Part shown: piece after piece, positions 9,793 to 19,269 of the stretch
How the letters are laid out: every line of letters begins with the position of its first letter
Numbering within the stretch: position 1 is the first letter of the stretch
NCBI RefSeq assembly: GCF_024752355.1
Contig: NZ_JANTHZ010000002.1
Span: 124,001-188,000, forward strand
Source of the DNA: Ancylobacter mangrovi
GTDB taxonomy: Bacteria; Pseudomonadota; Alphaproteobacteria; Rhizobiales; Xanthobacteraceae
Direction: 5' to 3'
Length of the DNA: 64,000 nucleotides
Translations under genes and position numbers: made by a program
The notes under the pieces: model-generated
What the model saw: only the letters and a program-made list of their open reading frames with translations
Database searches by the model: none
Told to the model about the DNA's origin: nothing

Positions 9793-11045
9793 ACCGCCTC
9801 CAAAGCGCGCAAGGCACGATCGTAGAAATCCCGTCCGCCGAAGTTGCCGCTCTTGAGCGCCAGATGCAGCGGCGTTCGGCCGTTGGCGACCAGCGCCGGG
9901 ACCCCGGGGTCGATCTCGCCGCCGACGCGCAGCTGCGAGATGCCGAGCGCCGTCACCACCGCGCCCGCCGTCTCCCCGCCGCCGACCGCCAGGCGCGCGA
10001 CGCCGAGCGCGGGCAGGCTCCGCGCGAGATCGGCGAAGAAGGCCTCGAAGGACTGCGCGACCGCCTCGCGCCCGTAGCGGGACTGCGCGGCGGCAACCTT
10101 GTCGGGATCGGCGGTCGAATAGATCAAGGGACTCCGGTCCAGATGCTCGCTCACGAAGGCCAGCGCATCGGCAACCGTGATCCGGCTGGAGATGAGCGCC
10201 TCGGCCTCGACGCGCAGCCCGGGATGGGCATGCAAATGAACGGCCACCTGCTCGCGCGTCGCCACCGAGCAGGAGCCCGAAAGCGCGACGCCCGGCCCGG
10301 TGGCGCGGGCCTGCTGCGGGGCGGCGGCGGCGAGGAGGCCCTGCCGGCGGAAATTCTCCGGCAGCCCCAGCGCGATGCCCGAGCCGCCGGTGACGAGCCG
10401 ATGCCCGGCGATCGCGGCGCCGATCGCCATCAGGTCCTCGTCGCCCAGCGCGTCGACGACGACGAGGCGGTTGCCGGCGGCGGCCTGTGCGTCGAGCGCG
10501 GCGCGGATCGGCTCGCTGCCGCGCCGCACCACGTCGAACGGCACCAGCCCCACCTCGCCCCGCGTCTGGTGCCGCAGCCAGCGGCACAGGTCCGCATCGG
10601 TCATCGGCGTCAGCGGGTGGTTCTGCATGCCGGATTCGTTCAGCAGGCGGCCGCCGACGAACAGGTGGCCGGCGAAGATCATGCGCCCGGCGAGCGGGAA
10701 GGCCGGGCAGACGACCGCGACCGGCGCGTCGAGGGCGTCGAGCAGCGCCTCAGCCACCGGGCCGATATTGCCTTGCGGCGTCGAATCGAAGGTCGAGCAG
10801 TATTTGAACAGGATCTGCGTGCAGCCCTGGCCGCGCAGCCATTCCAGCGCGTCGAGCGACTGGCGCACCGCCTCCGCCGGGGCGATGGAGCGCGACTTGA
10901 GCGCCACCACGCCGGCCTCGCAGTCGAGCCGCCCGTCCCCTTCCGGGATGCCGACGAACTGGGTCGTGCGCATCCCGCCCTTGGCCAGCGTGTTGGCGAG
11001 GTCGCTGGCGCCGGTGAAATCGTCCGCTATGCAGCCGAGCAGCAT
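9789..11045 (-). CDS. otnK: 3-oxo-tetronate kinase (DUF1537 four-carbon acid sugar kinase)
   Basis: A 418-residue ATP-dependent kinase of the family formerly called DUF1537. The N-terminus MLLGCIADDFTGASDLANTLAKGGM is diagnostic for OtnK-type members; the C-terminal nucleotide-binding half has VGGGETAGAVVTALG, and the protein ends in GGRDFYDRAL. It phosphorylates 3-oxo-tetronate made from erythronate or threonate. It lies between denD (12 bases upstream) and otnC (4-base overlap), the standard order. A DtnK role (direct phosphorylation of D-threonate before PdxA2) is possible because a pdxA-like gene is close, but the tight otnC linkage makes OtnK more likely. Confidence 0.9.
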   Translation of the reverse strand: MLLGCIADDFTGASDLANTLAKGGMRTTQFVGIPEGDGRLDCEAGVVALKSRSIAPAEAVRQSLDALEWLRGQGCTQILFKYCSTFDSTPQGNIGPVAEALLDALDAPVAVVCPAFPLAGRMIFAGHLFVGGRLLNESGMQNHPLTPMTDADLCRWLRHQTRGEVGLVPFDVVRRGSEPIRAALDAQAAAGNRLVVVDALGDEDLMAIGAAIAGHRLVTGGSGIALGLPENFRRQGLLAAAAPQQARATGPGVALSGSCSVATREQVAVHLHAHPGLRVEAEALISSRITVADALAFVSEHLDRSPLIYSTADPDKVAAAQSRYGREAVAQSFEAFFADLARSLPALGVARLAVGGGETAGAVVTALGISQLRVGGEIDPGVPALVANGRTPLHLALKSGNFGGRDFYDRALRALEAV

Positions 11046-11057
11046 GGTCGTCTCCCG

Positions 11058-12041
11058 TCAGGCCGGGCCCGTCGCGGCCGCGAGCTCGTCTTCGATGTGG
11101 ACGCGCACGATCGCGTCGAAATCCGGTTCCGCCCGGAAGCCGAGTGCGAGGGCGGCCTTCGGGTCGAAGCGCTGCGGCCAGCCGAGCACGATCCGCGCGA
11201 TGGTCTCGTCCGGCTGGCGCCGGATCAGGCGCACCGCCCTCTCGCCGCCGAAGCGGCGCAGCGCCTCGATCTCCTCGCCCACCGTCGCCGACACGCCGGG
11301 CATGGTGAGGCTGCGCCGCGCGCCGAGGCCGGAAAGGTCGATCCCGGCCGCGTGCTCGAGGAAGCCCACCGCCGCGCGGGGCGAGGCGAACCAGTGCCGC
11401 ACCGATTCGGGAACCGGCAGCACCGCCTCCTCGCCGACCAGCGGCTCGCGCAGGATACTCGAAAAGAAGCCGGAAGCGGCCTTGTTCGGCTTGCCGGGGC
11501 GGATGCAGATCGTCGGCAGGCGAATGGCGATGCCGTCGATGAAGCCGCGCCGGCTGTAATCGGCCAGCAGCAGCTCGCCGATGGCCTTCTGGGTGCCATA
11601 GCTGGTGGAGGGCGTGGCAAAGAACTCGTCGGGTATCTCCTCCGGGAACGGCGCCCCGAACACGGCGAGCGAGGAGGAGAACACCAGCCGCGGGCAATAG
11701 GGCCCCTGCGCGCCGGCGCTGCGGATCGCCTCCAGCAGGTGGCGCGTACCGTCCAGATTGATCCGGTAGCCCTTCTCGAAATCCGCCTCGGCCTCGCCCG
11801 AGACGATCGCGGCGAGGTGGAAGATCACGTCCGGCCGCCCGGCGACAAGCTCGGCCGCATCGCCGAGCGAGGAGACGTCGGCGGTCAGGGTGCGGATGCC
11901 GGGCCCGCACTGGGACGGCTCGATCACGTCCGCCAGCGTCAGCAGGTCGATCGGCCGGCCGGCGACCTCGCCCCTCGCGACGAGCCGGGACGCAAGCTTG
12001 CGGCCCAGCATCCCGGCCGCGCCGATGATCATCACATGCAT
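11058..12041 (-). CDS. denD: D-erythronate dehydrogenase (extended SDR/epimerase family)
   Basis: A 327-residue NAD-binding protein of the extended short-chain dehydrogenase family. The Rossmann motif is IGAAGMLGRKLA at the N-terminus; the catalytic Tyr-x3-Lys is in SYGTQKAIGEL, with the catalytic Ser shortly before (SSSLAVFG). DenD oxidises D-erythronate at C2 to 2-oxo-tetronate. The ATG at 12041 gives the canonical MHVMIIGAAG start; a GTG at 12074 is also in frame but less likely. It is first in the denD-otnK-otnC operon and shares a 348-bp divergent promoter region with the ABC transporter at 12390. An alternative is another sugar-acid dehydrogenase, but the otn neighbours argue for DenD. 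Confidence 0.8.
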   Translation of the reverse strand: MHVMIIGAAGMLGRKLASRLVARGEVAGRPIDLLTLADVIEPSQCGPGIRTLTADVSSLGDAAELVAGRPDVIFHLAAIVSGEAEADFEKGYRINLDGTRHLLEAIRSAGAQGPYCPRLVFSSSLAVFGAPFPEEIPDEFFATPSTSYGTQKAIGELLLADYSRRGFIDGIAIRLPTICIRPGKPNKAASGFFSSILREPLVGEEAVLPVPESVRHWFASPRAAVGFLEHAAGIDLSGLGARRSLTMPGVSATVGEEIEALRRFGGERAVRLIRRQPDETIARIVLGWPQRFDPKAALALGFRAEPDFDAIVRVHIEDELAAATGPA

Positions 12042-12389
12042 TGTCGTCGACCCCGCCGCACGGCCTCCGTCCACGCTCGCGGGGAATAGCGTCGAGCACG
12101 CGCCGGCGCGTGCTTTCCCACCATCCTGCTGTATGAACTCTGTGAGACTTTTGACATTTTCTGTGAAAATATGATTACACTTTGGCCGATTGTGTTACAA
12201 GAGGGATATCGTCGTCGAAGGAAGTGAAGCCGCGTTTCGGGACAGGACTGCATCCTCGGTGCTGCAGAACCCTCCCCCTTCCGGGCTCCGACTTCGGTGA
12301 CGCGATCTCCGTCAAAACGATTCCCGGCAAAGAGCCGAAGGCCTCCGGGACAATCCGCGTCATCATAATACCTGGGGAGGATGTGAGTG
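12042..12389. promoter_or_regulatory. Divergent control region between denD and the second ABC operon
   Basis: This 348-base gap holds no gene. Its centre (about 12130-12200) is the only AT-rich patch. It contains a TTGACA box at 12151-12156 with a possible ATTACA -10 at 12174-12179 (17-base spacer), the inverted repeat ATTTTC-TGT-GAAAAT at 12156-12170, and CTGTGA repeated at 12140 and 12161 (21 bases apart). A GGGGAGG ribosome site at 12374-12380 serves the binding-protein gene. Confidence 0.55.
12159..12179 (+). promoter_or_regulatory. 21-bp operator candidate, copy 1 (denD / ABC transporter)
   Basis: The site reads TTCTGTGA, then AAA, then TATG, A, TTACA. It matches the inverted site at 22366-22386 at 17 of 21 positions. 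It overlaps the putative -10 region of the plus-strand promoter. The DeoR protein at 23344 is the first candidate for the binding protein. Confidence 0.55.
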
Positions 12390-13736
12390 ATGCCTAGTTC
12401 GATATGGGCCCGTGTGCCCACTCGCGCGGCGACAATAACCCTGTACACGCTGTTCTGCAGTCTGCCGGCGATGGCCCAGCAGCAGGTGGTGCGCTTCCTG
12501 CACAACGAGACCGATCCGCCGAGCATCGAATTCTACAACAAGGCGATCGCCGAGTTCGAAAAGGAAAATCCGGGCATCGAGATCCAGATGGAGGCCGTGG
12601 GAACCGACGCGCGCCTGCAGAAGGTGATGGCGACGATCTCGGCCAAGACCATGCCGGAAGTGTTCAAGATCCTTCCGGAGGAAGTGCCCGAATTCGCCAA
12701 GCGCGGCTACATCATGAAGCTGGACGATTTCGTCGACCAGATCGGGCGCGACGACTTCGTCGCCGGCTCGATCGCCACGGTCGACGGCGCGGCCTACAGC
12801 GTGCCCTACACGATGGGCAATTTCAGCGTCCTGTTCTACCGTAAGGATCTGCTCGACGCGAAGGGCATCGCCGTCCCGAAGAACTGGGACGAGTTGAAGG
12901 CGGCGGCCAAGGCGCTCACCGGCAACGGGGTCTACGGCTTCGTCTTCCCCGCGGGCAAGAACCGCATGACCAGCATCTTCTTCAGCTCGCTGATGTGGTC
13001 CGCCGGCGGCACCTATTTCGACAAGGACCTGAACGTCACCTTCAACAACCCGGGCACCATCAAGGCGCTCCAGTTCATGAAGGACATGAAGGCCTACGCC
13101 CCGCCCGGCATCGCGTCGTACTCCTATAACGACATGATCAACTCCTACATGACCGGCACCGTGGCGCTCGACATCTACGCCTCGCGGCTGCCGGCCAACG
13201 CGGCGGCGAACACGCCGGACCTGTTCGCCAAGACCGAGGCGGCGCCGATGCCGATCGGGCCCGCCGGCCTCGCCGTGCATTACGTCAGCCCGGACAGCTT
13301 CGCGCTGACCACGCCGGCCGCCGGCTCCAAGAGCCCTGAGGCCGCGCAGAAGTTCCTGAAGTTCATCATCACCGGCGAACGGCTGAAGGACTTCTCGATG
13401 ACCGCTTTCCCCCATCTCATCCCGCCGCTGAAGAGCGTGCAGGCCGAGCTGATCAAGGACGGCTCGGTGCAGCTCGACAACCGCACCGAGTTCGCCGAGC
13501 AGGCGTTCAACACCACCAACGCGCTCGACTTCGACATCGAGGCCGGGGCGACGTTCAAGGACGGCAAGGTGACGCTGTCGGGCGTGCGCAACCCCTATAT
13601 CGGGCCGATCATCGCGCGCGACATTCCCGCCGTGGTGGTCCAGCGCGTGGTGCTGCAGGGCGAGGACCCCGCCGCGGCCGCGGCCTGGGGCGCCAAGCAG
13701 ATGCAGCAGATCGTGGACGATCTGAAGAGCAACTGA
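12390..13736 (+). CDS. ABC transporter extracellular solute-binding protein (family 1)
   Basis: Periplasmic binding protein (448 residues) of a second carbohydrate-type importer. A Sec signal peptide is visible (positive WARVPTR, hydrophobic TLYTLFCSLP, cleavage after AMA near residue 25). The mature part has the family 1 pattern, including VLFYRKDLLDAKGIAVPKNWDEL. The ATG at 12390 lies nine bases after GGGGAGG; an overlapping GTG at 12387 is less likely. It is divergent from denD and shares its control region, and the next three plus-strand genes supply the ATPase and permeases. A four-carbon acid sugar is therefore a reasonable guess for the substrate; the protein itself does not show this. 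Confidence 0.9.
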   Translation: MPSSIWARVPTRAATITLYTLFCSLPAMAQQQVVRFLHNETDPPSIEFYNKAIAEFEKENPGIEIQMEAVGTDARLQKVMATISAKTMPEVFKILPEEVPEFAKRGYIMKLDDFVDQIGRDDFVAGSIATVDGAAYSVPYTMGNFSVLFYRKDLLDAKGIAVPKNWDELKAAAKALTGNGVYGFVFPAGKNRMTSIFFSSLMWSAGGTYFDKDLNVTFNNPGTIKALQFMKDMKAYAPPGIASYSYNDMINSYMTGTVALDIYASRLPANAAANTPDLFAKTEAAPMPIGPAGLAVHYVSPDSFALTTPAAGSKSPEAAQKFLKFIITGERLKDFSMTAFPHLIPPLKSVQAELIKDGSVQLDNRTEFAEQAFNTTNALDFDIEAGATFKDGKVTLSGVRNPYIGPIIARDIPAVVVQRVVLQGEDPAAAAAWGAKQMQQIVDDLKSN

Positions 13737-13774
13737 CCTCGATGCCGGCATCCGGGGCACCGCCCCGGCGCCCC

Positions 13775-13801
13775 GGGACCGTCCGCCAACCGGGCGGTCC
13801 C
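13775..13801 (+). terminator. Hairpin after the binding-protein gene
   Basis: An 11-bp stem (GGGACCGTCCG with CGGGCGGTCCC, one G-T pair) closes a CCAAC loop 39 bases after the stop codon. No T-run follows. Such hairpins often protect or partly terminate transcripts so that the binding protein is made in excess over the membrane parts. Confidence 0.6.
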
Positions 13802-13868
13802 GTTCGGGCCTCGGTCGGGATGCGAGCCGTCCCGCCCCTCTCGGAAGATCTCTGGAGGTACGACGCTC

Positions 13869-14913
<1,045 letters not shown>

Positions 14914-14921
<8 letters not shown>

Positions 14922-15810
14922 ACCCAACACCGACCTGCCGGGCGACCGGCTGCTCGCCTATCTCGCCCTGTCCCCCAGCATCGCCATCCTGATCCTGCTC
15001 GTCGCCGTGCCGATGGTCACGGTGTTCGCCATGAGCATGCAGCACATCAGCCTCGGCGAACTGAGCGGCCCCTTCGTCGGCCTGCGCAATTTCGAGCGCG
15101 TGCTGGCCGACCCCGCCTTCCTCAACGCGCTGGGCAACACCTTCGTCTGGGTGTTCGGCAGCGTCGCCATCGAGATGGCGCTCGGCCTCGGCATCGCGCT
15201 GCTGCTGAACATCGACTTCAGGATGCGCGGCATCGCCCGCGCGGTGATCCTGACGCCCTACCTGATCCCCACCGTCGTCGCCGTGCTGACCTGGCACTAC
15301 ATGTTCAACGACATCATCGGTGTGCTGAACTACCTGCTGATGGCCGTCGGGCTCATCAGCCAGCCGCTGCTGTGGCTCAACAGCACCTCGATGGCGATGT
15401 TCTCGGTGATCCTGGTCGGGGTCTGGAAGTTCTTCCCCTTCGTCGTCATCGCGCTGATGGGGATCCTGCAGGCGATCCCGCAGGAGCAGTACGAGGCCGC
15501 CGACATCGACGGGGCGAGCGCGCTGCAGAAGTTCTGGCGCATCACCCTGCCGCACATCATGCCGGTGTTCCTGCTGACCGCGCTGCTGCGGACGATCTGG
15601 ACCTTCCACAAGTTCGACATCATCTACCTGATGACGGGCGGCGGGCCGATCGACGCCACCACCACGCTGCCGGTCCTCGTCTACCAGCAGGGCTTCGTCG
15701 ACTTTGCGCTCGGGCGCGCGGCGGCGACGGCGATCATCACCTTCGCCATCCTCGGCGTGCTGCTCGCCGTCTATCTCCACCTGATGAAGCGCGCGGAGGC
15801 CCGCCAATGA
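14914..15810 (+). CDS. ABC transporter permease, MalF/UgpA type
   Basis: Inner-membrane permease (298 residues, about six helices). The first helix is IAILILLVAVPMVTVFAMSM; the coupling loop is EQYEAADIDGASALQKFWRITLPHI near residues 190-214. It overlaps the ATPase gene at its start and the second permease gene at its end (ATGA), so all four genes form one transcript. It pairs with the 15807 product. Confidence 0.9.
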
Positions 15811-16715
15811 GCACGACGGAGCTCTCCCTCGCCGGCTCCCAGCCGGGCGGCCTCGGCCGCTACAACCGGCAGGCGGCGGACCTGCACTATGTCACCTCGC
15901 GCGTGATGGTCTATCTGCTGGCCTTCACCGCGGTCAGCGTGATCGGCTTCCCGCTGTTCTGGATGGTGATCTGCTCGTTCAAGACCTCGACCGAGCTCTA
16001 CCAGTTCCCGCCCGCCTTCCTGCCGCACGACTGGACGCTGACGAACTACCGGGACCTGTTCATCCAGACCAACTTCCCGATCTACTTCGTCAACAGCCTC
16101 GTCGTTGCCGGCGGGGCGACGCTGCTCTCGCTGGTCGTCGGCGGGCTCGGCGCCTACAGCCTCAGCCGGTTCAAGTTCGCCGGCATGCGCACAGTCTCGA
16201 TGCTGACGCTGCTGTGCTACATGCTGCCGGAAGTGCTGCTGGTGATCCCGCTCTACCTGTTCGTGGTGGATCTCGGCATGGCGGACACGCTGATCTCGCT
16301 GATCATCGCCAACACCGCCTTCACCCTGCCGCTGACCATGTGGTTCATGCGCTCCTACTTCAACGCCATCCCGGCGAGCCTGGAGGAGAGCGCGATGATC
16401 GACGGCTGCTCGCGCTTCCAGGCGATGCGGAAGGTCACGCTGCCGCTCGCCCTGCCGGGCCTCGTCTCGGTCGGCGTGTTCAGCTTCAACCACGCCTGGA
16501 ACGAGTTCCTGTTCGCGCTCGTCTTCACCTCGTCGGAAACCAAGAAGGTGCTGTCGCTCGGCCTCGCGACCTGGATCGGGCAGGACAACATCTATTCCTG
16601 GGGCATGCTGCTCGCCGGGGCGGTGCTCGTCACCATCCCGGTCGTGCTGTTCTATCTGCTGGTGCAGCGCCGGCTGGTGGTCGGCCTGTCGGAGGGCGGC
16701 GTGAAGGGCGAATGA
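15807..16715 (+). CDS. ABC transporter permease, MalG/UgpE type
   Basis: Second permease (302 residues) of the 12390 importer. About 35 hydrophilic residues precede the first helix (MVYLLAFTAVSVIGFPLFWMV). The EAA-like loop is EESAMIDGCSRFQAMRKVTLPLA, and the protein ends SEGGVKGE like other MalG-type permeases. The ATG at 15807 overlaps the upstream stop; the frame remains open far upstream but antisense composition shows that part is not coding. It is the last gene before a bidirectional hairpin. Confidence 0.9.
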   Translation: MSTTELSLAGSQPGGLGRYNRQAADLHYVTSRVMVYLLAFTAVSVIGFPLFWMVICSFKTSTELYQFPPAFLPHDWTLTNYRDLFIQTNFPIYFVNSLVVAGGATLLSLVVGGLGAYSLSRFKFAGMRTVSMLTLLCYMLPEVLLVIPLYLFVVDLGMADTLISLIIANTAFTLPLTMWFMRSYFNAIPASLEESAMIDGCSRFQAMRKVTLPLALPGLVSVGVFSFNHAWNEFLFALVFTSSETKKVLSLGLATWIGQDNIYSWGMLLAGAVLVTIPVVLFYLLVQRRLVVGLSEGGVKGE

Positions 16716-16764
16716 CGCCCCTGGGCCGCGAGGGCCTCACCGGGGCGCATGTGGGGGACGGGAG

Positions 16765-16791
16765 GGGCGGGCATCCTCGGGGTGCCCGCCC
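16765..16791. terminator. Bidirectional hairpin between convergent genes
   Basis: A perfect 9-bp stem (GGGCGGGCA at 16765-16773, TGCCCGCCC at 16783-16791) with a 9-base loop lies between the permease stop and the stop of the minus-strand dehydratase gene. It probably ends both transcripts. Confidence 0.6.
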
Positions 16792-16798
16792 TTGCCTG

Positions 16799-17938
16799 CT
16801 ACTTCACGTAGCCGGGCCCGTCGATGAGCGGGAAGCGGGCGATGCAGCTCTCGTCGACCTCCACCCCGAGGCCCGGCCCTTCGGGCGCCCGGGCCATGCC
16901 GTCCGCGAAGACGTAGGGGCTGCTGCAGAGCGTGTCGCGGAACGGGTTGACCTCCGCGACCTCGGCTTCGAAATAGCCCGGATTGTCGATCGCGCCGAGG
17001 AAATGCAGCGTCGCCGCCATGTTGAGGCTGGTGGCCGAGCAGTGCGGGTTGATCGACAGCTTCCACGCCGAGGCGAGGCCGGCGATGCGCAGCGCCTCGG
17101 TGATTCCGCCGGCCTTGGAGAGGTCGGGCTGGAGATAGGTCACCGCCCCGTCCTCGATCAGCCGCACGAACTCGAAGCGGGTGTAGTGGTTCTCGCCGGC
17201 CGCGAGCGGGGTCGAGCCGAAGCCCGCCGCGGTCCGGTAGCGGCGGTAGTCGTGCGGGGCGAAGGGTTCCTCCAGCCAGCCGACGCGGTTGGCGTCGAGG
17301 CACGGCATGATCGCGCGCACATGCTCGACCGTGGCGTTGGCATTGGCGTCGGTGAGGATGTCGACCTCCGGCCCGACGCGCTCGCGCACCGCCGTCACCC
17401 GCGCCATGTCGTTGGCCGGCGTGTCGCCGATGCGCAGCTTCATCGCCCGATAGCCCCGCGCCACCAGCGCCTGCGCCTCGTCGGCGAGGCTCTCCGGCGG
17501 CTGGTAGCCGAGCGCGATGCCGCCCGCATAGGCCTTGGCCGGACGCCGCGCGCCGCCGAGCAGGGCATGGAGCGGCAGGCCGAGCGCCTTGCCGCGTATG
17601 TCCCACAGCGCCATGTCGATGCCGCTCATGGCGATCGCGGCGGCCGCGCCCATGCCGTGGCTGGCGAGTTGCAGCAGATAGATGCGCTGCCAGATGCCGA
17701 CGACGTCGTTCACGTCATGGCCGGTGACGAGCTCGCGCAGCGTGCTGTTGACGAGGTTGGCGATGGCGCCCGGCGCGCGCCCGTGATGGGCCTCCCCATA
17801 GCCGGTAAGCCCGTCGTCGGTGGTGACCTTCACCAGCACCGTGTCGCGCTTCACCGTGGTGCCGATGCCGAGCGTGACGCGGGCATTCTCGGGCAGGCGG
17901 GCCGACAGGGGAAAGGCCTCGATGGAACGGATATGCAT
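16799..17938 (-). CDS. Mandelate racemase/enolase-superfamily dehydratase
   Basis: A 379-residue enzyme of the enolase superfamily, mandelate racemase subgroup. The capping domain (residues 1-115) is followed by the barrel with the three metal ligands in LTDANANAT, WLEEPFAPHD and AAGENHYTRFE. The second-strand motif MKLRIG replaces the racemase KxK with KxR, and the His of the His-Asp dyad is in INPHCSATSLN. Members with this layout abstract the alpha proton of acid sugars, usually for dehydration. It stands alone on the minus strand between an ABC transporter and the amidohydrolase operon. An acid-sugar substrate fits the region, but the exact one cannot be named. Confidence 0.85.
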   Translation of the reverse strand: MHIRSIEAFPLSARLPENARVTLGIGTTVKRDTVLVKVTTDDGLTGYGEAHHGRAPGAIANLVNSTLRELVTGHDVNDVVGIWQRIYLLQLASHGMGAAAAIAMSGIDMALWDIRGKALGLPLHALLGGARRPAKAYAGGIALGYQPPESLADEAQALVARGYRAMKLRIGDTPANDMARVTAVRERVGPEVDILTDANANATVEHVRAIMPCLDANRVGWLEEPFAPHDYRRYRTAAGFGSTPLAAGENHYTRFEFVRLIEDGAVTYLQPDLSKAGGITEALRIAGLASAWKLSINPHCSATSLNMAATLHFLGAIDNPGYFEAEVAEVNPFRDTLCSSPYVFADGMARAPEGPGLGVEVDESCIARFPLIDGPGYVK

Positions 17939-17955
17939 AGGCGGCGTGTCCTCGA

Positions 17956-17976
17956 ATTTGTTATTTTATGTGAATA
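17956..17976 (+). promoter_or_regulatory. 21-bp operator candidate, weaker copy 3
   Basis: The core ATTTTATGT is identical to the core of the inverted copy at 22366-22386, and 15 of 21 positions match overall. The site is 18 bases upstream of the minus-strand dehydratase start, so it could bring that gene into the same regulon. Confidence 0.35.
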
Positions 17977-18054
17977 GCGGCCTTCTGGAACGGAGGACGA
18001 GCGCGCCTTGATTCCGTTTCCTAACAGATCCGCACAAAAACCGTACATCCATTC

Positions 18055-18082
18055 TTGCGCGCGAGATAGAGCGGTCTATAGT
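18055..18082 (+). promoter_or_regulatory. Candidate sigma-70 promoter for the amidohydrolase operon
   Basis: TTGCGC at 18055-18060 and TATAGT at 18077-18082 are separated by 16 bases and lie about 65 bases upstream of the first amidohydrolase start. This is a pattern match only. Confidence 0.4.
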
Positions 18083-18147
18083 AGCCGATCAATAATCCTC
18101 GGCCGTCCGGCAGTCCTGACGCTGCTGACACGGGCGCGGTAACAAGA

Positions 18148-19269
18148 ATGCCGGATGCCGCTCGCGGTCCATCCGCGGAGGAGCGCAAGGGCTACAAGTC
18201 GATGGACGCTGGCATACATTCGATCGACTGCGACATTCACCCCTCGATTCCCGGCACCAAGGCACTAATGCCCTATCTGGAGGAGCATTGGCGCGATCAT
18301 CTCTCGTTCCGCGGGATCGATGACGTCGAACTGACTTACAACGCCTACCGCAATCCGTTTTCCTGCCGGCCCGACTGGCGCCCGCCCTCCGGCAAGCCGG
18401 GCGGCGACCCGTCACAGGTGCTGGAACAGGCGCTCGACGCGTTCGGCGCCTCGATCGGCATCCTCAACCCGCTGTGGGGCGGTCCGGTGGTTTATGCGGA
18501 CGACATGGCGTTCGCGCTCTGCCACGCGGCCAATGACTGGATCGCCGCGACCTGGCTCGATCGCGACCCGCGCCTGCGCGCCTCGATGCTGGTGCCGTTC
18601 GAGAGCCCGGAGCTGGCGGCCGAGGAGATCGAGCACCGGGCGCGGGACCCGCGCTTCGTGCAGGTGCTGCTGCTGGCGATGACCGAGGCGCCGCTCGGGC
18701 GCCGGCACTACTGGCCGATCTATCGCGCGGCGGCGCGTGCCGGCCTGCCGATCGCGATCCATGCCGGGACCGGGTACCGCAATCCGCCGACCGGCATCGG
18801 CTGGCCCTCCACCTATGTCGAGGACTACGCCGCGCAGACCGGCGGCTTCCAGACCCAGGTGCTGAGCCTGATGACCGAGGGGGTGCTGACCAAGTTCCCC
18901 GAGCTGAAGGTGGTGCTGGTGGAATCAGGCGTCGCCTGGCTGACCAGCTTCCTCTGGCGCCTGAACAAGACGTGGCGCGGCGTCCGCATCGAGGTGCCGT
19001 GGATCAAGGAGGCGCCGGCCGAGATCCTGCGGCGCAGCCTGCGCATGACGATCCAGCCGCTGAACGCGCCGAAGGGCGAGGAGCAGGTGCGGCGCATGCT
19101 CGACCATATCGGCGGCGACCACATGCTGCTGTTCTCCACCGACTATCCGCACTGGCATTTCGACGGCGGCGACGCGATGCCCCCCGGCCTGCCCGCCGCG
19201 CTGCACCGGAAGATCCGGCTCGACAATCCGCTCGAGACATATAGCCGGCTAACGGAGACGCTGCAATGA
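18148..19269 (+). CDS. ACMSD-type amidohydrolase
   Basis: A 373-residue metal-dependent hydrolase/decarboxylase of the Amidohydro-rel family. The first metal motif is DCDIHPSIP (D-x-D-x-H instead of H-x-H); other conserved parts are IAIHAGTGYRNP, VLVESGVAWL and the C-terminal STDYPHWHFDGGD. The start could be the ATG at 18148 or the one at 18202 (MDAGIHSIDCDIH), which has GGAGG at a rather long distance. The gene overlaps the next amidohydrolase by four bases (ATGA), so the two related proteins are made together and may form a hetero-oligomer. The substrate is unknown. Confidence 0.85.
   Translation: MPDAARGPSAEERKGYKSMDAGIHSIDCDIHPSIPGTKALMPYLEEHWRDHLSFRGIDDVELTYNAYRNPFSCRPDWRPPSGKPGGDPSQVLEQALDAFGASIGILNPLWGGPVVYADDMAFALCHAANDWIAATWLDRDPRLRASMLVPFESPELAAEEIEHRARDPRFVQVLLLAMTEAPLGRRHYWPIYRAAARAGLPIAIHAGTGYRNPPTGIGWPSTYVEDYAAQTGGFQTQVLSLMTEGVLTKFPELKVVLVESGVAWLTSFLWRLNKTWRGVRIEVPWIKEAPAEILRRSLRMTIQPLNAPKGEEQVRRMLDHIGGDHMLLFSTDYPHWHFDGGDAMPPGLPAALHRKIRLDNPLETYSRLTETLQ

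Noticed and set aside
12151-12175. TTGACA with TATGAT as a promoter pair
   Set aside because: The spacer is only 13 bases; ATTACA at 12174 gives 17 bases and is preferred, though weak.
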